Positions 1 to 9,542 of a stretch of 64,000 nt of DNA are shown piece after piece. The notes under the pieces were generated by a model. That model did no database searches and had not been told where the DNA came from. It worked only from the letters and a program-made list of their open reading frames with translations. Numbering within the stretch: position 1 is the stretch's first letter; the number at the start of each line of letters is the position of its first letter. This DNA comes from Blasia pusilla (taxonomy: Eukaryota; Marchantiophyta; Marchantiopsida; Blasiales). The stretch lies in contig CM114271.1 of the NCBI GenBank assembly GCA_050084515.1, positions 20,832,001 through 20,896,000 on the forward strand. Reading direction: 5' to 3'. Both the position numbers and the translations under genes were made by a program.

Positions 1-728
1 GTATGTCATCGATATAGATGATAACATACTCATCCATTTCCTTGTGAAAAATGGAGTTCATCAATGTGGTGAACGCCGGAGGCGCGTTACATAGACCAAA
101 AGGCATCACTACAAACTCAAAGGAACCGTATCTCAAATCCCCGCACGCAATCTTCTCCACATCCGCCGGCGCAATCCGCAATCCGACCGTAATATCCTAA
201 CTTTAAGTCAATCCTACTGAAATATCTCGCGCCTGCTAGCCTATCAAAGAGATCATCTATCCTCGGAAGAGGATTATTGTTCCGAACCGTCACTTTGTTC
301 AATGCACGGTAATCAACACACAGCCTCATCTTTCCATCCTTCTTCTTTACAAAGAGAACAGGTGCTCCATAAGGTGACTTGCTAGTCCTAATGTAACCCT
401 TTTCCAAAAGCTCACTTAGCTGCTTTTTGAACTCAAGAAGTTCCTCCTGATTCAACCTATATGGTGCTTTTGAAGGCGGTTGGGAACCGGGTATGATCTC
501 TATCTTATGATCTACGGCTCTATGCGGCGGAAATTCAGTCGGAAGCTCGTTTGTCAAGACATCCTCAAACTCCTTGACCACTTCCTGGAGTGGTTCTGGG
601 ACTTCCTTCACAGCAGTGTCGTGATCTCTGCGTATTCTGCTTGTAGCCTCCTCCACTTGTCTCATCAAGCAGAGAAATCCATCCTCCAACTCGCCATGCT
701 CCTCCCAGATCGAGTTCACTAACTCCAT
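1..728 (-). pseudogene. Reverse transcriptase fragment of the partial family A unit
   Basis: This is the reverse transcriptase of a Ty3/gypsy chromovirus, cut by the left window edge. The reading frame from 728 down carries the N-terminal RT segment: the [11 protein letters not shown]-type spacer, the [14 protein letters not shown] region, the [17 protein letters not shown] block and the [18 protein letters not shown] block. The frame is lost just after GYY, at about 150-200, where the intact copy reads on into the palm. Below that, bases 1-60 still match the YIDD region of the complete copy at 6163-6220. The stretch is nearly identical to 6163-6890. It belongs to the unit that shares the LTR at 2357-3349 with the complete copy. 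It is non-functional as it stands. Confidence 0.85.
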
Positions 729-779
729 TTTCGCTGAACCTCACGGACCAACCGCACTCAGAACCGTTTGTTTTTAGCA

Positions 780-1390
780 AGACGCTCAACCTCAAGGGTC
801 TACGTCTTAACCCCACCTCATACGCATCTAGGAATGTATTCCCCAAAAATCCGTCATTGCCATCCATTTCGCACACAGTGAAATTCTCCTTCAACTCGAA
901 TACCCCGATCCCATTGTCAAACCCAAGACCAAATCGAAGTCCGATGAGACTTGCCTCAAATCCTACTCAAATGGGCTCGTCCGCCTTAGAGGTAGATGCC
1001 CAGCCTTCCTTCACGATTTCGGCTTAGGAAGGAGGCGAAGCACCTGTATCCACGAGCAACAACACATCGCGATCAGCAATCTTGGATCTTAGGTACACCA
1101 AATTGTGCGCCCTCTTGGTGAATTGAAGGGACGTCTGAGATCGCCAATGATGCTTAGCAAAGCAAAGGCAATCATACTCCCATTACTAACCTTGGTTTGA
1201 ACACCCTTTCGAAAGGTGCCTTGCCACGCTTGTAGCATACGACCTTGCCGTTCCTCGACTTTGAGTGTTGTCCTCCTTTCGGCCGCATGAAGTTCCACTC
1301 GCTTTGCCGGGCGCATTTACTCTCCTGGTTCGTCTTGGCCCCACCCCAGCCTCTTTTGAACGCCTCCTTATTTTTCGACTTCTTCAAAAA
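780..1390 (-). pseudogene. Gag zinc knuckle and protease region, partial family A unit
   Basis: This stretch is collinear with 6950-7565 of the complete family A copy. It covers the end of gag with its CCHC knuckle and the aspartic protease. The knuckle is damaged: the complete copy reads CYNCGEPGHLSKGC, whereas here only a VCYKRG-like remainder is left, so two metal ligands are lost. The C-terminal protease block (FTVCEMDGNDGFLGNTFLDA) is still readable at 780-894. Several single-base indels separate it from the other copy. Identification rests on that collinearity. No active protease can be read. Confidence 0.7.
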
Positions 1391-1499
1391 CTTTTGGCTC
1401 GAAGGGTTTCGGTTTGGACCTCATCGTCTAATCCGCCCGCTTAGCTTCGTGGAAGGTCCGCTTTGGTCTCTCTGGCAACGCCAAGATTCGATAAAGGGC

Positions 1500-2213
1500 C
1501 TTTTCAGCCGCCGGGCTTGAGTCCACTAATGAAGATAGCCTTCTTTGCGTGCTCATCCATCTTTGGACAAGAAGTCGGGCCGACTAAACTCCCTCACATA
1601 CGCACTTAAGGAACCATCCGATCCGACGCATTCCACCGTGTCGCGAACCCTTGGTACTCCGGAGTGAACCGATCCCCAATCAACTCCTTGAACTCCTCCC
1701 AACTCAGAGGTGACTCGCCGCCCAGATATTCCTCTCGTTGAGTTGTCCACCATTGTAGAGCATGATCCTTCAGAAGAGTAACGGCTACCGTCACCTTGTC
1801 GCTCGCCAGCCCTCCCTCGGCATGGGCCTGATTCGAGCCTGTGAAGGAAATCCTTCACTTTCATGAGCGCCCACTCCAGTTGAATGGCGGGCAGGTGTAA
1901 ATCTTCTTGCAGAGCTTTTTGCCCGCACCGGTTTCGAGTGGCCTCTAACTCGCAATCCGCTTGCTTTGTGGGACATCCGCTCCACCAACACCTTCAACAA
2001 GTCCAACGTTTGGCTCGACTCCCTCCTTTCCCCTGAGTTTGGGCCCTCGCCCCGCGGAAGGAGTTGCCTCTGGAACGTCCTCACGACTGGCGTTCAGCTC
2101 TTCAGGAGTCTCCTCTCCTCCATAGCTTCACGGTCCGGCATTGGTTCCTCTCTTGGTTCACGCCGCTTGATTCGGTGCTTCTTGGGTTGTTCTCCCTCGG
2201 TCGCCATTTCCAA
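1500..2213 (-). pseudogene. Gag fragment, partial family A unit
   Basis: The capsid-like gag coding region of the second family A unit starts at the ATG near 2207, 150 bases inside the primer binding site. It matches 7690-8405 of the complete copy. Recognisable pieces are a charged N-terminus, the SGERRESSQTLDLLKVLVE block and the WEEFKELIGDRFTPEY block typical of retrotransposon gag. Frameshifts break the frame into three pieces around 1800, 1860 and 2080. Gag would form the particle that packages element RNA. No complete frame exists here. Confidence 0.75.
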
Positions 2214-2343
2214 GCCAACTCACTCAAATCTCCTCCTCGCTTTTTGCGTCCCTCCTCGAGCGCATTTAGTCTCAGCCGCTACCTTCAAATTTCCCAAGCG
2301 TCCGGCTGATCCCACGACCCCAAGTTCTCGCCACCAAGGATTT

Positions 2344-2354
2344 GCTCGATACCA
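2344..2354 (-). other. Primer binding site of the partial unit (tRNA-iMet type)
   Basis: On the minus strand, two bases inside the LTR at 2357, the sequence reads TGGTATCGAGC. This is the plant initiator-methionine tRNA primer site TGGTATCAGAGC with one base missing. Its presence shows that the shared LTR serves as 5' LTR for the sequence continuing towards position 1. Confidence 0.8.
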
Positions 2355-2356
2355 CT

Positions 2357-3349
2357 TGTCGCGCCTCTACTCTCCTTGAACGTCAATCTTTAGTGTTGCC
2401 GGCGTGCGTTCGATGAGGGTCACGAACTCATCGCCGATCTGCATCCAAACACGCACTCTCGTTAGTCGGGTTTGGGCCAACCGGCATTCCAACCCACCGA
2501 GTCCTCAACTCGGCGTCTCATCAAGCTCAACCTTCCTTAGTTCCTAGCTTCCAAAACATGGCAAGTCCTTCAAGACTTGGAAAGACTTCCTGGTTAGTCC
2601 AGGGATCAAACGGCACTTGCGCCGCCTAGCGATCCTGTTCAACGGTCCTCGGTGAGTTCCAACCGAGACCCAAGTAATTGAGTCGCGGAGTGGAATCCAA
2701 GAGGGATGTCTAAAATCGCCTCACTGGACTTGGTGCAGGTTTTCCAACCCAACCCCCAAACTCGCGTTCCGTTCCATGCCCTTGAGCCGCCCCGTGGCGC
2801 CCAAAGTGGGGTTTGGGTTCCAAGCACTCTCGGAAACCTTCCCTCTTACTAGTACTTCTGGGGTTCTCCAATAACCCCTCCCCTTTGGGAAAAGAGGGTC
2901 GGCCCTTCATTGTGGCCCTCAACCCGACTCCACTTACAGTCGTTTTCGGGTTGTATCTCAGCCGCTGCTTATGCGTTTGTAGCAATCTTTGGTGCGTTAG
3001 GACTGACTCTTCATAAGCTTTCCAACGCACCTTTATTTGCTCCAAAAGCATCTTGGCGCTAAAAGTTATGGCCATAAATACAATCGGAAACTCTCAAACG
3101 CTAGTGGCGTTCCAAATCCGGATCTTTCCTTTGGCAACCCACTTCCTAGACTCGACTTCTTTCAAGTCTCATTCCGCGTTTGGTCCAGGTTTCGATCACG
3201 ACCATAACACCTGAAACGCGACTCCTCGCTCGCGTCTCGTCTCTTGTCTCCTCTTTGAGACAACTCCAACGCGCAAACCATCTTAGCGTGAGCCCGCTAA
3301 TGTTCCGATGTTCCGCTTGGCACTTTGTTTGGTCATGAGGGTCGCGACA
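2357..3349 (-). repeat. Family A LTR shared by two tandem units
   Basis: A 993-bp LTR bounded by TGTCGCG and CGCGACA. It matches the LTR at 8549-9542 over its whole length with few differences, the clearest near 2405 and 2620. It is also homologous to the inverted LTR at 47227-48229. A polypurine tract abuts its upper end and a primer binding site its lower end. It is therefore the 3' LTR of the complete copy and the 5' LTR of the next unit at once. Small open frames inside it have no recognisable product. Confidence 0.92.
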
Positions 3350-3363
3350 CTCACCCCTCTTTT
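3350..3363 (-). other. Polypurine tract, family A
   Basis: The minus strand reads AAAAGAGGGGTGAG directly before the 3' LTR. Such a purine run primes plus-strand DNA synthesis in LTR retroelements. The identical run lies before the LTR of copy A2 at 47213-47226. Confidence 0.85.
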
Positions 3364-4038
3364 AGAGGTTGATGCCCTCATCGACACAAACTTTTATTAT
3401 GTCAAGTCTCTTGGGCAGCCTACCCCTTGACATTGAATTGCGTTCTGGTGGCTAACCCGCAATTCCTCTTAGTCTCTAGTTGTCGCTTTGCCCCACTTAG
3501 AATTATTAGCCTCTCCTCTTTGATAAGCCTGGACTAGTTCCAAGGAACTAACCTATCAAATAAGCTAACTAAGTGTGCAACCTTAGACTCTTTTGACTCA
3601 TAACTGTAAACATCACACTTGTTTACCTGGTCCACAAATCGTACTACTATTGGGTCGCTCAGATTCGACTTAGGCACGTCACTAAGTTTACTTATGTGGC
3701 CACAAGTAAGATCACCCCAAGCCCCAAGACAGACTTTATCTGCCCCGCCGACGCTAGGGCGAGCCCGAGTGTAATCCAACACAAGGTCCTGTTCTAGGTG
3801 CCTATCCACATACGAGCTCTCACCTCAAATACTCCTTGTGTGTCCTCTTGTCATACATTCTACGCTTATGATGAACGACTCATAGCCATGCACTACCACA
3901 TACAAATTGCAATCAACACTGGTATCGAATCTCCAAATCCATACACTCCTTTATTGCAACACTAGCATATTCTAGTTACAACGGCCTTTGGCCCAAGATT
4001 CCACTGGTTACAAGTCATGTCTCTAGCTTCTCCTTGTA
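3364..4038 (-). other. Family A region between chromodomain and 3' LTR, with a 91-codon frame
   Basis: About 675 bp separates the chromodomain stop from the polypurine tract. It holds an open frame at 3534-3809 (91 codons, beginning MDRHLEQDL and ending near LVSLFDRLVPWN) with no family I recognise. The same sequence is present in copy A2 at about 46760-47040, with its start and end recognisable but its middle frameshifted. It may simply be 3' untranslated sequence; coding function is not shown. Confidence 0.5.
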
Positions 4039-4611
4039 CTAACGTATGTGCTTCGCTTGTGTTCGCTTGAAGTCACGCAACAACTCTTGCGCGTGTTCCA
4101 AATCCGCCTCCGCAATCCAAGTCGCCTCCTTCACATGGTAGCCCTTCCATTTTACCAAGTATTCATACTTGTTGGCCTGACGCCTCGAACGTAAGATGGT
4201 CTCCACCTCAAACTCCGGCTCTTCATTTACGAGACCGGGTGCGGTCTCACCACTGCTCTCGTGGCAGTAACGCCCATTATCTTGAAGATATTTCTTCAAC
4301 AATGACATATGAAAGGTCGGGTGAATCTTGAACTCGTCCGGTAGCCTCAACGTATACACATCCTCAAACGGGTTTGCCACAATCACATACGGTCCAAAGA
4401 TACTTGGCGGGCATGGGCCAACAACTTTTCGAAGAGTGAGGTTTGTTACACTCAACCACACTTGTTCTCCAACTTGGAATCGATTGGCGCCGACTTTTGT
4501 AAGCATGCTTAACGTATTCCTCATTTGAGCCTTTGCAAGACTTCGCCTCGCGCTCTTCTCTTTCGTTGCATCTCTACCAACAAACCTTCTGTCGTCGCTT
4601 GTCGTGTTCAT
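4039..4611 (-). pseudogene. Integrase C-terminus with chromodomain (copy A1)
   Basis: This 190-codon frame holds the end of the chromovirus integrase. It begins near the MRNTLSMLTKVGANRFQVGEQVWLS segment, continues through the FGPYVIVANPFEDVYTLRLP and HPTFHMSLLKKY segments typical of the integrase C-terminal domain, and finishes with a chromodomain. The chromodomain (about residues 135-185) shows VETIL, YLVKWKGYHVKEATW and a C-terminal helix. Chromodomains of this family direct integration into heterochromatin by reading histone methylation marks. The aromatic cage appears as Y..W..W within YEYLVKWKGY and ATW. This piece is intact, but the upstream integrase core is broken, so it is annotated as part of a pseudogene. 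Confidence 0.9.
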
Positions 4612-4619
4612 GCCAATGA

Positions 4620-5185
4620 AGTACCCTTCGAAAGGGCTAGATCAAGAGGCCCTTTTCAGTCTGTCCATCCGTCTGTGGGTGGAAAGCTGTACTGAAACTC
4701 AGCTTGGTCTTAAACCTTCTGAACAAGTGCTTCCAGGAAGCACTGGTAAACTTTGGATCCCAATCTGAAACAATGCTCCTCGGCAAACCATGAGCACGCC
4801 ACCCAACTATCGAGGAATGGTTGCGCGTCAGATACGCCGTTCAGATGGAATCCACCGTCGGCACGAATCTTGCCAACTTGCTAAACTGATCAACAATCAC
4901 AAGTATAGCGTTGTATCCCTCAGATTCCGGAAGACTCGTGATGAAATCCATACTCACACTTTGCAAGGGTCCTTGTGGGATCGGCAAGGGATGCAGCAAG
5001 CCCTGTTTCTTATCATAAGAGACTCGATTCGCTTGGCAGGTCACACAAGTCTTCACATATTGAGCAACATCCTCTTTCATATTGAGCCAAAAGAATCGCT
5101 TCGACAGAACAGCTAGCGTAGATTTCTCTCCTTTATGTCCTGCCAAGGGCCCGTCGTGACATTCCGCTAACACCTTGGTTCGCAT
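4620..5185 (-). pseudogene. Integrase zinc-binding and catalytic core, broken (copy A1)
   Basis: The upper part (5185-4841) reads the HHCC zinc-binding domain: H..GPLAGHKG followed by CVTCQANR. It then enters the RNase H-fold core with the first catalytic Asp in SMDFITSLPE. The second Asp (IVSDWDPKF) and the Glu context ([11 protein letters not shown]) are at about 4790-4660, separated from the first by a frame change. After the Glu, about 165 bp present in copy A2 (about 45760-45925) are missing, and the reading jumps to the next segment out of frame. The enzyme would join element cDNA to host DNA. As written it cannot be made as one protein. Confidence 0.85.
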
Positions 5186-5212
5186 CCTGCCTTGCCCTAC
5201 ATAGATCCTACT

Positions 5213-6112
5213 CTATTTGAACCTTAGTAAACCGTGTTTCAAACTTATGTTGGCCACCTTCTCACCCTGCTTCAACTTCCTCAGGTATTCCCCTGCTTGA
5301 GCATCCTTCATATATCCTTCACGAATCCTTCTTTCCAGATCTGTTTCTTTAGGGAACATTGCTCTCAAGACCTGTGTCGTCGATGGCATGTGTTCCTCCT
5401 TGCGACTTAATGCATCCGGAATCACATTATCTTTACCTGGCTTGTGAATCAACTCAACATCCATCAACGCCAAGGTATCATGCCATCGCAGTTGTTTCGG
5501 TGTCACTCGATCCTGGGTCTCAAAATACTTGAGTGATATATTATCGGTGAATACTCGAGTCCTGTGGAGCCCTAGATAATGCCGCCACTTCCTCAAGCAA
5601 TGTACCACCGCGAACAACTCTTTCTCGTGAGTAGGCCATCTCCTTTCAGTATCGCTAAGCCTCTTGCTCTCATATGCCACCGGTCTTCCTTCTTGCACAA
5701 ACATTCTTGCAACCGCGAAATCACTAGCATCGGTATGCACCTCGAACGGTTTGTCAAATTCCGGCAGCTTCAACACTGGTTCCTGCGATAGAATTTGCTT
5801 CACTCGGTTGAATGCCTCATTTACTTCCTGGGTCCAAGTCGTGTTGGAAAACTTTGCTGTCCAATCCGTGAGAGGTCTAACAATTCCCGAAAAGTTTTTC
5901 ACATAAGTACGATAAAACTGCACCGCACCTATGAACCTCCTCATCCCCTTTACAGTGGATGTGGGTTCCCACTCGGAAATCGCCGTCACCTTCTCCATGT
6001 CTAGACTGACGCCATCTAAACTCACCACGTGACCCAAGAATTTGATCTTACTCAAACCAAATTCGCTCTTCTCTACATTCGCATACAGCTGATTTTCCCT
6101 TAGCTTAGACAA
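5213..6112 (-). pseudogene. RT connection and RNase H domain (copy A1)
   Basis: A 299-codon open frame. Residues 1-95 are the reverse transcriptase thumb and connection: NVEKSEF, FLGHVVS.DGV and the RRFIGAVQFYRTYVKNFS block. Residues 120-230 are RNase H with its acidic residues in HTDASDFAV, HEKELFAV, VFTDNISLKYF and NVIPDALSRK. The spacer leading to integrase follows. RNase H removes the RNA template during reverse transcription. This part is unbroken, but it is separated from the RT palm by an in-frame stop region near 6113-6127. It should be read as one part of a damaged pol frame. Confidence 0.92.
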
Positions 6113-6127
6113 GACCGCTCTTACATG

Positions 6128-6457
6128 TCAAACGTGCTCCTCTAGTGACTTCGAATAGATAAGTATGTCATCGATATAGATGATAACATACTCATCCATT
6201 TCCCTGTGAAAAATGGAGTTCATCAATGTGGTGAACGTCGGAGGCGCGTTACATAGACCGAAAGGCATCACTACAAACTCAAAGGAACCGTATCTCGTCC
6301 TGCACGCAATCTTCTCCACATCTGCTTCGGCAATCCGAATCTGGTAATATCCTAACTTTAAGTCAATCCTACTGAAATATCTCGCGCCTGCTAGCCTATC
6401 AAAGAGATCATCTATCCTCGGAAGAGGATTATTGTTCCGAACCGTCACTTTGTTCAA
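6128..6457 (-). pseudogene. Reverse transcriptase palm domain (copy A1)
   Basis: This 109-codon frame carries the core RT motifs: [11 protein letters not shown] and [14 protein letters not shown] (motif A, with its catalytic Asp), [18 protein letters not shown] (motif B), and YIDDILIYS (motif C, with both catalytic Asp residues). The metal-binding residues of the polymerase site are all present. The fragment is separated by frameshifts from the N-terminal RT piece (6454-7092) and by a stop from the RNase H piece. Relatives read this continuously as one gag-pol frame. Confidence 0.93.
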
Positions 6458-7092
6458 TGCACGGTAATCAACACTGACCTCATCTTTCCATCCTTCTTCT
6501 TTACAAAGAGAACAGGTGCTCCATAAGGTGACTTGCTAGTCCTAATGTAACCCTTTTCCAAAAGCTCACTTAGCTGCTTTTTGAACTCAAGAAGTTCCTC
6601 CTGATTCAACCTATATGGTGCTTTTGAAGGCGGTTGGGAACCGGGTATGATCTCTATCTTATGATCTACGGCTCTATGCGGCGGAAATTCAGTCGGAAGC
6701 TCGTTTGTCAAGACATCCTCAAACTCCTTGACCACTTCCTGGAGTGGTTCTGGGACTTCCTTCACAGCAGTGTCGTGATCTCTGCGTATTCTGCTTGTAG
6801 CCTCCTCCACTTGTCTCATCAAGCAGAGAAATCCATCCTCCAACTCAGTCATGCTCCTCCTTGTGATCGAGTTCACTAACTCCATTTTCGCTGGAACCTC
6901 ACGGACCAACCGCACCTGTAACCGTTTGCCTTTTAGCAAGACGCTCAACCTCAAGGGTCTACGTCTTAACCCCACCTCATACGCATCTAGGAATGTATTC
7001 CCCAAAAATCCGTCATTGCCATCCATTTCGCACACAGTGAAATTCTCCTTCAACTCGAATACCCCGCATCCTACTGTCAAACCCAAGACCAA
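6454..7092 (-). pseudogene. Protease C-terminus and RT N-terminus (copy A1)
   Basis: A 212-codon frame. The first part (ENFTVCEMDGNDGFLGNTFL) is the end of the retropepsin-like protease, and the rest is the linker and RT fingers: [46 protein letters not shown] and [17 protein letters not shown]. It runs out of frame just before the YRALNK segment, where a four- to five-base difference from the partial unit at 310-330 is visible. In a working element this would be continuous with the palm domain. Confidence 0.88.
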
Positions 7093-7189
7093 ATCAGAAG
7101 TCCGATGAGACTTGCCTCCTGCAAATCCTACTCAAATGGGCTCGTCCGCCTTAGAGGTAGACGACCCCGATTCCTTCACGATTCTCGGC

Positions 7190-7563
7190 TTAGGAAGGAG
7201 TGCGAAGCACTGTATCCACGAGCAACAACACATCGCGATCAGCAATCTTGGATCTTAGGTACACCAAATTGTGCGTCCTCTTGGTGAATTGAAGGGACGT
7301 CTCGAGATCGCCCGCCAACAGATGCTTAGCAGCAAAGGCAATCATACTCCCATTACTAACCTTCGGTTTCGAACACCCTTTCGAAAGGTGCCCCGGTTCG
7401 CCACAGTTGTAGCATACGACCTTGCCGTTCCCTGACTTTGAGTGTTGTCCTCCTTTCGCCGCATGAAGTTCCACTCGTTTTCTTTGCCGGCACGACTCTC
7501 CTGGTTCGTGGCCCCCCCCACCCCAGCCTCTTTGAACGCCTCCTTATTTTTCGACTTCTTCAA
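7190..7563 (-). pseudogene. Gag CCHC knuckle and protease N-terminus (copy A1)
   Basis: Two overlapping frames cover the end of gag and the start of protease. The knuckle CYNCGEPGHLSKGC (CX2CX4HX4C) is intact at about 7380-7420 and would bind element RNA. After a lysine-rich stretch the sequence reads IADRDVLLLVDT, the region of the protease active site. The expected D-T/S-G triad is not readable because the frame changes immediately after Asp-Thr. The protease would process Gag-Pol. Confidence 0.82.
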
Positions 7564-7599
7564 AAAAACTTTTGGCTCGGCGAAGGGTTTCGGGTTTGG

Positions 7600-8405
7600 A
7601 CCTCATCGTCTCAATCCGCTCCGCTTAGCTTCGAGAAGGTCCGTCTTTGGTCTCCTGGCAACGTCAAAGATTCGATAAAGGGCCTTTTCAGCGCTCGGCT
7701 TGAGTCCACTAATGAAGATAGCCTTCTTTGCGTGCTCATCCATCTTTGGACAAGAAGTCGGGCCGCACTAAACTCCCTCACATACGCACTTAAGGAACCA
7801 CTCTGCGCATCCGCACGCATTCCACCGTGTCGCGCAACCCTTGGTACTCGGAGTGAACCGATCCCCAATCAACTCCTTGAACTCCTCCCAACTCGAGGTG
7901 ACTCGCCGCCGGATATTCCTCTCGTTGAGTTGTCCACCATTGTAGAGCATGATCCTTCAGAAAGTAACGGCTACCGTCACCTTGTCTCGCTCGGCAGACC
8001 CTCTGCGCCGGAAGTCTGATTCGATTCCGTAAGGAAATCCTTCACTTCACTTTCATGAGCGCCCACTCCGATGAATGGCGTAAGGTTTGTCTTGCAGAGC
8101 TTTTTGCCCGCACCCAGGTTTCGAGTGGCCTCTAACTCTGCAATCCGCTTGCTTTGCTGGGACATCTGCTCCACCAACACCTTCAACAAGTCCAACGTTT
8201 GGCTCGACTCCCTCCTTTCCCCTGAGTTTGGGCCTACTGGCCCCGCGGAAGGAGTTGCCTCTGGAACGTCCTCACGACTGGCGTTCAGCTCTTCAGGAGT
8301 CTCCCTCTCCTCCATAGCTTCACGGTCCGGCATTGGTTCCTCTCTTGGTTCACGTCGCTTGATTCGGTGCTTCTTGGGTTGTTCTCCCTCGGTCGCCATT
8401 TCCAA
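7600..8405 (-). pseudogene. Gag, N-terminal and capsid region (copy A1)
   Basis: The start is taken at 8405 (MEMATEGEQ) because it is the first ATG after the primer site and gives the longest frame. The first 142 codons are a charged, low-complexity N-terminus followed by SGERRESSQTLDLLKVLVEQMSQQSKRIAELE, a short predicted coiled coil. A frameshift near 7980 leads to the capsid-like WEEFKELIGDRF segment at 7768-7950. Another leads to LSAYVREFSAARLLVQRW at 7611-7868. Gag forms the cytoplasmic particle. At least three frame changes make this a pseudogene. Confidence 0.8.
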
Positions 8406-8534
8406 GCCAACTCACTCAAATCTCCTCCTCGTTTCTTGCGTCCCTCCTCGAGCGTACGAGTCTAGCCGCTACCTTCAAATTTCCCAAGCGTCCGGCTGAT
8501 CCCACGACCCCAAGTTCTCGCTCACCAAGGATTT

Positions 8535-8546
8535 GCTCTGATACCA
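8535..8546 (-). other. Primer binding site, family A copy A1
   Basis: The minus strand reads TGGTATCAGAGC two bases after the 5' LTR. This is complementary to the 3' end of plant initiator-methionine tRNA, the usual primer for plant Ty1 and Ty3 elements. It fixes the orientation of the element and the inner edge of the LTR. Confidence 0.92.
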
Positions 8547-8548
8547 CT

Positions 8549-9542
8549 TGTCGCGCCCCTACTCTCCTTGAACGTCAATCTTTAGTGTTGCCGAAGCGTG
8601 CGTTCAGTAGGTCACGAACTCATGGCCGATCTGCATCCAAACACGCACTCTCGTTAGTCGGGTTTGGGCCAACCGGCATTCCAACCCACCGAGTCCTCAA
8701 CTCGGCGTCTCATCAAGCTCAACCTTCCTTAGTTCCTAGCTTCCAAAACATGGCAAGTCCTTCAAGACTTGGAACAGACTTTCTGGTTAGTCCAGGGATC
8801 TCTAAACGGCACTTGCGCGCCTATAAAATTCAACGGTCCTCGGTGAGTTCGAACCGAGACCCAAGTAATTGAGTCGCGGAGTGGAATCCAAGAGGGATGT
8901 CTAAAATCGCCTCACTGGACTTGGTGCAGGTTTTCCAACCCAACCCCCAAACTCGCATTCCGTTCCATGCCCTTGAGCCGCCCCGTGGCGCCCAAAGTGG
9001 GGTTTGGGTTCCAAGCACTCTCGGAAACCTTCCCTCTTACTAGTACTTCTGGGGTTCTCCAATAAACCCTCCCCTTTGGGAAAAGAGGGTCGGCCCTTCA
9101 TTGTGGCCCTCAACCCGACTCCACTTACAGTCGTTTTTGGGTTGTATCTCAGCCGCTGCTTATGCGTTTGTAGCAATCTTTGGTGCGTTAGGACCGACTC
9201 TTCATAAGCTTTCCAACGCACCTTTATTTGCTCCAAAAGCATCTTGGCGCTAAAAGTTATGGCCATAAATACAATCGGAAACTCTCAAACGCTAGTGGCG
9301 TTCCAAATCCGGATCTTTCCTTTGGCAACCCACTTCCTAGACTCGACTTCTTTCAAGTCTCATTCCGCGTTTGGTCCAGGTTTCTCAGTCACGACCATAA
9401 CACCTGAAACGCGACTCCTCGCTCGCGTCTCGTCTCTTGTCTCCTCTTTGAGACAACTCCAACGCGCAAACCATCTTAGCGTGAGCCCGCTAATGTTCCG
9501 ATGTTCCGCTTGGCACTTTTTTTGGTCATGAGGGTCGCGACA
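8549..9542 (-). repeat. 5' LTR of family A copy A1
   Basis: A 994-bp LTR, TGTCGCG...CGCGACA on the plus strand, almost identical to the LTR at 2357-3349. Its outer edge at 9542 is followed by AAACAGGATTG, sequence not found beside the other LTRs, so this is a true end of the array. It should hold the promoter and polyadenylation signals. A TATAAA on the plus strand near 8822 is absent from the other two LTRs and is probably not the promoter. Confidence 0.92.

Larger units (their letters stand above)
2357..9542 (-). mobile_element. Ty3/gypsy chromovirus, complete but degenerate (family A, copy A1)
   Basis: An LTR retrotransposon of 7.19 kb on the minus strand. Order in reading direction: 5' LTR (9542-8549), initiator-Met primer site, gag, CCHC knuckle, protease, reverse transcriptase, RNase H, integrase, chromodomain, 3' untranslated region, polypurine tract and 3' LTR (3349-2357). 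The pol order with integrase last and a C-terminal chromodomain defines the chromovirus branch of Ty3/gypsy (Metaviridae). Frameshifts in gag, protease and pol, plus a deletion in integrase, make it non-autonomous. The two LTRs are close in sequence, so insertion looks fairly recent and some frameshifts may be sequencing errors. The lower LTR continues into another internal region rather than into host DNA. Confidence 0.92.
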
